A DNA stretch of 64,000 bases, from assembly GCF_905397375.1 (NCBI RefSeq), contig NZ_CAJPVG010000005.1, positions 124,001 through 188,000 on the forward strand. Direction: 5' to 3'. Each line of letters opens with the position of its first letter. The stretch's first letter is position 1. This DNA comes from Ralstonia mannitolilytica (GTDB lineage: Bacteria > Pseudomonadota > Gammaproteobacteria > Burkholderiales > Burkholderiaceae). Positions 59,667-64,000 of the stretch are shown piece after piece. The notes under the pieces were generated by a model, which saw only the letters and a list, made by a program, of their open reading frames with translations, ran no database searches and was not told the origin of the DNA. The position numbers and the translations under genes are program-made.

Positions 59667-60914
59667 TCAGGCGAAGAACAGATACGCGACCAGAACCGCG
59701 CCGACCAGCCCGATCAGGTCGGCCCACAGCCCGCACGCCAGCGCGTAGCGCGTGTCCTTGATGCCGACGCTGCCGAAGTACACGGCCAGCACGTAGAACG
59801 TGGTCTCGGTCGAGCCCTGGATGATGGCGGCCAGCCTGCCCTGGAAGGAATCCACGCCGTAGGTCGTCATCACGTCGACCATCAGGCCCCGGGCGCCGGC
59901 CCCCGAGAGCGTCTTCATGATGCCGACGGGCAGCGCCGGCACGAAGCGCGTGTCGATACCGAGGTGCGAGAACAGCGCGGAGAGCCCCTGCATCAGGAAA
60001 TCCATGCAGCCCGCCGCGCGGAACACCGCAATGCCGACCAGCACCGCCACGAGGTACGGGACGATGCCGATCGCCACCTGGAAGCCGTCTTTCGCGCCGT
60101 CCACGAAGGTCTCGTAGACATTGATGCGGCGAATTGCCCCACACGCCAGGAACGCCACCACGATGGTGAGGATGGCCCCCGCGCCGATCAGGCCGATCCA
60201 CGCGGCCATCTGCTGCGGCGGAAACTGGCGCAGCCACGCAAACAGCAAGCCCATCACCGCGACAAAGCCGCCAAAGTACGCCAGCAGCGCCGGCTTGAAC
60301 AGGTTGATGCGCTGATACCACGCCACGGCCGCAATGCCTGCGCAGAAGCCGATGAACGTGGACAACAGCGTCGGCAGGAAAATGTCCGCCGCATTGAAGC
60401 CGACCAGGCCCTGCTTGACCGCCATGGCCTGGCGGATGGCGATGACGGAGGTCGGCACCAGCGTCACCCCGGCCGTGTTGAGCACCACGAACATCAGTTG
60501 CGCATCGCTGGCGCGCTGCGGCTGCGGATTGATCTGCTGCAGCTCGCGCATCGCCTGCAGGCCGAGGGGCGTGGCGGCGTTGTCCAGCCCCAGCACGTTG
60601 GCCGACACGTTCATCATCATCGCGCCGTTGGCCGGGTGGCCGGCGGGCACGGACGGAAACAGGTGCCGCATCAGCGGGTTCACGAGCCGCGCAAACAGAT
60701 CGACCACGCCGGCGCGCTCGCCCACGCGCATGATGCCGAGCCACAGCGCCATCATGCCGGTCAGGCCGATGGCGATTTCGAAGCCGGTGCGCGCGGCATC
60801 GAACATGCCGGTCAGCATGCGGGAGAAGACCTCCATGTCGCCCAGCACGACCTGCACGCACGCGGTGACGAAGGCGATGAGGAAAAAGCCGAGCCAGACG
60901 AGGTTGAGAGCCAC
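59667..60914 (-). CDS. SpmA-SpmB fusion (nucleoside recognition/GATE domain) membrane protein
   Basis: Multi-helix membrane protein of 415 residues. I chose the GTG at 60914, giving VALNLVWLGFFLIAF as the first helix; an ATG at 61016 would add 34 Arg-rich residues and overlap the channel gene by 71 bases. The SpmA half contains GLTGMMALWLGIMRV and NVSANVLGLDNAATPLG; the SpmB half contains GAIRRINVYETFVDGAKDGF and GIMKTLSGAGARGLM plus IIQGSTETTFYVLAVYFGSV. In Bacillus the two are separate spore-maturation proteins; here they are fused in a bacterium that should not form spores. Role unknown, likely transport. Confidence 0.85.
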   Translation of the reverse strand: MALNLVWLGFFLIAFVTACVQVVLGDMEVFSRMLTGMFDAARTGFEIAIGLTGMMALWLGIMRVGERAGVVDLFARLVNPLMRHLFPSVPAGHPANGAMMMNVSANVLGLDNAATPLGLQAMRELQQINPQPQRASDAQLMFVVLNTAGVTLVPTSVIAIRQAMAVKQGLVGFNAADIFLPTLLSTFIGFCAGIAAVAWYQRINLFKPALLAYFGGFVAVMGLLFAWLRQFPPQQMAAWIGLIGAGAILTIVVAFLACGAIRRINVYETFVDGAKDGFQVAIGIVPYLVAVLVGIAVFRAAGCMDFLMQGLSALFSHLGIDTRFVPALPVGIMKTLSGAGARGLMVDVMTTYGVDSFQGRLAAIIQGSTETTFYVLAVYFGSVGIKDTRYALACGLWADLIGLVGAVLVAYLFFA

Positions 60915-60945
60915 GGGAGTTGCGCGTTGAAAGCCGACGAGGCGC

Positions 60946-61872
60946 TCATTGTGCCTGCGGCGGCGCCTCGGCCGGGGTGCCGATCGGCTCGATCTTGTGG
61001 AAGTTGTCGTAGTCAACCGTGGTCACGCCGTCTTCTTCGTGAATCAGGTCGAGATAGCGATGATTCCAGCGGATCGCGTCGTGCCGCCACGAATGGCGCG
61101 CCTGGACGGTCTGCGCGGCCGTCTCGTCAGCGCCTTCGATCGTGAGCAATAGCAGGGCGTCCACGGCGGCGAGCGATTCCGCCGTGGCGTTGTACAAGGG
61201 GCTGGTCTCGTCGATGACGTGCATCATGACCCAGCCGAGCAGGAAGATCGGATGCTCGCTGCGCTCGAGCTTGAGGTCGCGGATCTTGTAGATGGAATAG
61301 CCTTCCGGCGAGCGTTCGTCCTGCATCAGCCGCAGCCGTGCCGTGGCCTCCGCAATGACGTTCTGACGCGCATTCGCCGCGCGGAGCATCAGCGTGGGCG
61401 TGCCGTTGATGGTGCGCACGACCGGATGGCGGGCAAACAGGATCTTGGCCCGCGGGCGCGAAAACCGCGCAAACACCAGCCCCGTCGCCATGGCGATGCC
61501 CGACATGCCAATGAAGATCTCCAGCGTCGCGATGATGTGGGCGTACACCGTCTGCGGGTGCATGTCGCCGTAGCCGACGGTGGCGAGCGTCTCGACGCTG
61601 AAGAAGAACGCCCCAAGGAAGCCCGGCGGCGACTGGTTCGCGATGGATGCATCGCCGAGCGAATACAACCCGGCAAACACCGCGTTGAGCGCCAGGAACA
61701 TCGTGGCCAGCAACGCAAAGAAGGTCGGCCAATTCACTTCCAGCGCGTGGTGGTAGACGTCGCGCCAGCCCAGCGGCGGCATGCCGTACGCAATGACGTG
61801 CTGCGTGCCCGACCAGATCTTGCGGCCCCGGCGTGGCCTGGAACGCTTGGAGGAAGACGACGGGGTATGCAT
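60946..61872 (-). CDS. Inward-rectifier potassium channel, KirBac family
   Basis: Tetrameric K+ channel subunit of 308 residues from MHTPSSSSKRSRPRRG. The first helix (about 50-70), pore helix, selectivity filter TVGYG (98-102) and second helix (about 112-136) are followed by a long cytoplasmic immunoglobulin-like domain (PVVRTINGTPTLMLRAANARQN). This layout is that of KirBac1.1/3.1. Starts 133 bases from the divergent ilvA. The open frame upstream of the chosen ATG reaches into ilvA and is not channel-like. Confidence 0.92.
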   Translation of the reverse strand: MHTPSSSSKRSRPRRGRKIWSGTQHVIAYGMPPLGWRDVYHHALEVNWPTFFALLATMFLALNAVFAGLYSLGDASIANQSPPGFLGAFFFSVETLATVGYGDMHPQTVYAHIIATLEIFIGMSGIAMATGLVFARFSRPRAKILFARHPVVRTINGTPTLMLRAANARQNVIAEATARLRLMQDERSPEGYSIYKIRDLKLERSEHPIFLLGWVMMHVIDETSPLYNATAESLAAVDALLLLTIEGADETAAQTVQARHSWRHDAIRWNHRYLDLIHEEDGVTTVDYDNFHKIEPIGTPAEAPPQAQ

Positions 61873-62005
61873 GGGGAGCCTCGCGCCGATGGGGAGCCGC
61901 ACCCCTGTGGCGCGGCCGGGGCAGTGTACCCAGCACCCCGCCCGGCCGGCAAGGCGACGCATGATAGGCTTACGGGCTATCCCCAAGTCCAACCCGGTCC
62001 GCACC

Positions 62006-63526
62006 ATGGCCATCGATTACCTCAAGAAAATCCTGACCGCGAAGGTCTATGACGTCGCGCAGGAAACCGAGCTCAAGTTCGCGCCGAACCTGTCGGCGCG
62101 CACCGGCAACCGCGTCTACCTCAAGCGCGAGGATGACCAGCCGGTGTTCTCGTTCAAGCTGCGCGGCGCCTACAACAAGATGGCCTCGCTCACGCCGGCC
62201 GAGCGCAAGCGCGGGGTGATTACGGCATCGGCGGGCAACCATGCCCAGGGGGTCGCCTTCAGCGCGGCGCGCATGGAATGCAAGGCGATCATCTGCATGC
62301 CCGTGACGACGCCGCAGCTCAAGATCGACGGCGTGCGGTCGCGCGGCGGCGATTGGGTCGAGGTCGTGCTGCACGGCGAGAGCTACTCCGACGCCTACAA
62401 CCACGCCGTCAAGCTGCAGGAAAAGCACGGCTACACCTTCGTGCACCCGTTCGACGACCCGGAAGTCATCGCCGGCCAGGGCACCATCGCCATGGAGATC
62501 CTGCGCCAGCATCCGCAGCCGATCCATGCGATCTTCTGCGCGATCGGGGGCGGGGGGCTGATCTCGGGCATCGCGGCGTACGTCAAGGCCGTGCGGCCGG
62601 ACATCAAGGTGATCGGCGTGCAGAGCGTCGAGTCCGATGCGATGGCGCGCTCGGTGGCCGCCGGCAAGCGCGTCGAACTGAAGGACGTGGGCCTGTTTGC
62701 CGATGGCACGGCCGTCAAGCTGGTGGGCAAGGAGACCTTCCGCCTGACGCGCGAACTCGTCGACGAGATCCTCACCGTGGACACCGATGCGATCTGCGCG
62801 GCGCTCAAGGATGTGTTCCAGGACACGCGCAGCCTGCTGGAGCCGTCGGGCGCGCTTGCCATCGCGGGCCTGAAGCTGTACGCCGAACAGAGCAAGCTGA
62901 AGAACGAATCGCTGGTGGCCGTGGCCAGCGGCGCGAACATGAACTTCGACCGCCTGCGCTTCGTGGCCGAGCGCGCCGAAGTGGGCGAGGCGCGCGAAGC
63001 CGTGTTTGCCGTGACGATTCCGGAAGAGCGCGGCAGCTTCAAGCGCTTCTGCGAGCTGGTCGGCTGGTCGCGCAACGTGACGGAGTTCAACTACCGCATT
63101 GCCAGCAAGGACGCCGCGCACATCTTCGTGGGCGTGCAAATTGCGTCGCGCGCAGAGGGCGACAAGATCGCCGAGAACTTCCGCAAGCACGGATTCCCGA
63201 CGCTGGACCTCTCGAACGACGAACTCGCCAAGCAGCACATCCGCTACATGGTGGGCGGGCGCTCGCCGCTCGCCGAGAACGAACTGCTGTATCGCTTTGA
63301 ATTCCCCGAGCGGCCGGGCGCGCTGATGAAGTTCCTCTCGAGCATGAGCCCGAACTGGAACATCAGTCTGTTCCATTACCGGAACCAGGGGGCGGACTCG
63401 AGCAACATCCTCGTCGGCATCCAGGTGCCGAAGAACGAGAAGCGCGAGTTCAAGGCGTTCCTCGCCACGCTCGGCTATACCTATTGGGACGAGAGCGAAA
63501 ACCCCGTCTACAGCCTGTTTTTGTGA
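62006..63526 (+). CDS. ilvA: Threonine ammonia-lyase, biosynthetic
   Basis: PLP enzyme that makes 2-oxobutanoate for isoleucine synthesis. It has 506 residues from MAIDYLKKILTAKVYD. PLP-binding Lys51 lies in FSFKLRGAYNKM, the Gly-rich phosphate loop is IGGGGLISGIAAY, and SAGNHAQGVAFSA is also typical. Two ACT-like regulatory domains fill the C-terminal third (ERGSFKRFCELVG and FPERPGALMKFLSSM), so feedback inhibition by isoleucine is expected. The stop overlaps the queF start by 1 base. Confidence 0.97.
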   Translation: MAIDYLKKILTAKVYDVAQETELKFAPNLSARTGNRVYLKREDDQPVFSFKLRGAYNKMASLTPAERKRGVITASAGNHAQGVAFSAARMECKAIICMPVTTPQLKIDGVRSRGGDWVEVVLHGESYSDAYNHAVKLQEKHGYTFVHPFDDPEVIAGQGTIAMEILRQHPQPIHAIFCAIGGGGLISGIAAYVKAVRPDIKVIGVQSVESDAMARSVAAGKRVELKDVGLFADGTAVKLVGKETFRLTRELVDEILTVDTDAICAALKDVFQDTRSLLEPSGALAIAGLKLYAEQSKLKNESLVAVASGANMNFDRLRFVAERAEVGEAREAVFAVTIPEERGSFKRFCELVGWSRNVTEFNYRIASKDAAHIFVGVQIASRAEGDKIAENFRKHGFPTLDLSNDELAKQHIRYMVGGRSPLAENELLYRFEFPERPGALMKFLSSMSPNWNISLFHYRNQGADSSNILVGIQVPKNEKREFKAFLATLGYTYWDESENPVYSLFL

Positions 63527-64000
63527 TGCACAACCAACCCGAACATTCGCCGCTGGGCAAGACCTCCGCTTACAAGACGGAATACGACCCGAGCCTGCTC
63601 TTTCCCATTCCGCGCCAGGGCAAGCGCGACGAGATCGGCCTGCCCGCCGGCACCGCCCTGCCCTTCTTTGGCGTAGACCTGTGGAACCTGTATGAGCTGT
63701 CTTGGCTGAACCTCAAGGGCAAGCCGCAGGTGGCGGTGGGCACGGTGATCGTGCCGGCGGATTCGCCCAACATCGTAGAATCGAAGTCGTTCAAGCTCTA
63801 CCTGAACTCGTTCAACCAGACGAAGGTAGCTTCGCACGAAGCGCTGCAGCAGTTGATCCACCACGATCTGTCGGAGGCGTGCGGCGCGCCGGTGCAGGTG
63901 CGCATCGTGCCGCAGGAGGAGTTTGCGCGGCAGAAGATGGGTGAGCTCGACGGCCTGCTGCTTGATCGGCTGGACATCGAAACCGACATCTACCAGCCCG
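63526..64000 (+). CDS. queF: NADPH-dependent 7-cyano-7-deazaguanine reductase QueF (3' end missing)
   Basis: Reduces preQ0 to preQ1 in queuosine synthesis. About 158 residues are visible from MHNQPEHSPLGKTSAYK; the frame runs off the window. The VESKSFKLYLNSFNQT motif is the QueF substrate-binding segment, and the long N-terminal domain shows it to be the two-domain (E. coli-like) form whose catalytic Cys lies beyond the window. Its ATG overlaps the ilvA stop (TGATG), implying coupled translation. Confidence 0.95.
   Translation, partial: MHNQPEHSPLGKTSAYKTEYDPSLLFPIPRQGKRDEIGLPAGTALPFFGVDLWNLYELSWLNLKGKPQVAVGTVIVPADSPNIVESKSFKLYLNSFNQTKVASHEALQQLIHHDLSEACGAPVQVRIVPQEEFARQKMGELDGLLLDRLDIETDIYQP

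Noticed and set aside
61016..61018. ATG at 61016 as the start of the SpmAB protein
   Set aside because: It would add an Arg-rich 34-residue lead and overlap the channel gene by 71 bases, while GTG at 60914 begins directly at the first membrane helix as in relatives.
56304..61145. A 1613-codon open frame on the plus strand opposite the FAD/Fe-S, YqaA and SpmAB genes
   Set aside because: Its translation is dominated by Arg, His, Val and Gln runs with no domain, and the minus strand holds several clear proteins across the same stretch. It is a by-product of high GC with biased third positions.
1..64000. Search for mobile elements, CRISPR arrays, toxin-antitoxin pairs and defence islands
   Set aside because: No transposase, integrase, direct repeat array or typical defence gene was seen, and composition is even across the window; this is core chromosome.

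Overview
The window is a stretch of conserved chromosome from a high-GC Gram-negative bacterium. Gene content and order point to a beta-proteobacterium of the Burkholderiaceae, most likely Ralstonia or a close relative such as Cupriavidus: purH-ruvC-ruvA-ruvB, tyrS-dtd, erpA next to a bactofilin, rplM-rpsI, ubiE-Tim44-ubiJ-ubiB, fmdB-DUF502-aspS, and a CoA-transferase of the Cupriavidus Pct type. This placement rests on protein recognition and synteny; no database search was run. I see no insertion sequence, prophage, CRISPR array, tRNA or rRNA gene. Genes are packed tightly and many neighbours overlap by 1-4 bases.

Layout. 1-6.0 kb (+): the end of purH, the Holliday-junction genes ruvC, ruvA and ruvB split by a lipoprotein phosphodiesterase, and a queuosine-precursor transporter. 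6.0-8.5 kb (-): tyrS, dtd and a histidine phosphatase. 8.65-9.8 kb (+): anmK. 9.9-12.6 kb (-): erpA, a bactofilin with a DUF6776 coiled-coil protein, and rplM-rpsI. 12.6-13.3 kb: a 700-base gene-free region holding a well-formed candidate small RNA and a possible structured leader. 13.3-14.1 kb: an OsmC-family gene facing the RNase P RNA gene. 14.1-18.4 kb (-): tartrate/glycerate genes ttuC-ttuD, then pyrC and a DUF3025 gene. 18.6-19.4 kb (+): a class II glutamine amidotransferase. 19.5-25.7 kb (-): the glutamate/aspartate importer gltIJKL, glutamate dehydrogenase and a LysR regulator. 25.7-30 kb: an ATM1-type ABC exporter, an acyl-CoA thioesterase, an enoyl-CoA hydratase and a DegV protein. 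30.1-38.4 kb (-): a fatty-acid beta-oxidation operon (TetR regulator, acyl-CoA dehydrogenase, FadN-type double enzyme, thiolase) and a propionate CoA-transferase. 38.4-46.8 kb (-): clsB, an EEP-family phosphohydrolase, nudB, an unknown membrane coiled-coil protein, aspS, DUF502, fmdB and a sodium:solute symporter. 47-54.8 kb (-): ubiquinone genes (ubiE, ubiJ, ubiB) with DUF971, Tim44-like, methyltransferase, YddA-type ABC and HIT genes. 54.8-61.9 kb (-): a 1345-residue FAD/iron-sulfur dehydrogenase, a YqaA protein, a fused SpmA-SpmB protein and a KirBac potassium channel. 62-64 kb (+): ilvA and the start of queF.

The genes suggest a heterotroph that uses amino acids (Glu/Asp uptake feeding GdhA), fatty acids and tartrate, and respires with ubiquinone. 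The most interesting items are regulatory: a candidate small RNA upstream of rplM with an anti-Shine-Dalgarno loop, a terminator-like hairpin between gltI and gltJKL, a T-N11-A LysR site at about -64 of gdhA, and a palindromic operator on the -35 of the TetR/fad promoter. I found no clear new multi-gene defence or mobile system here.
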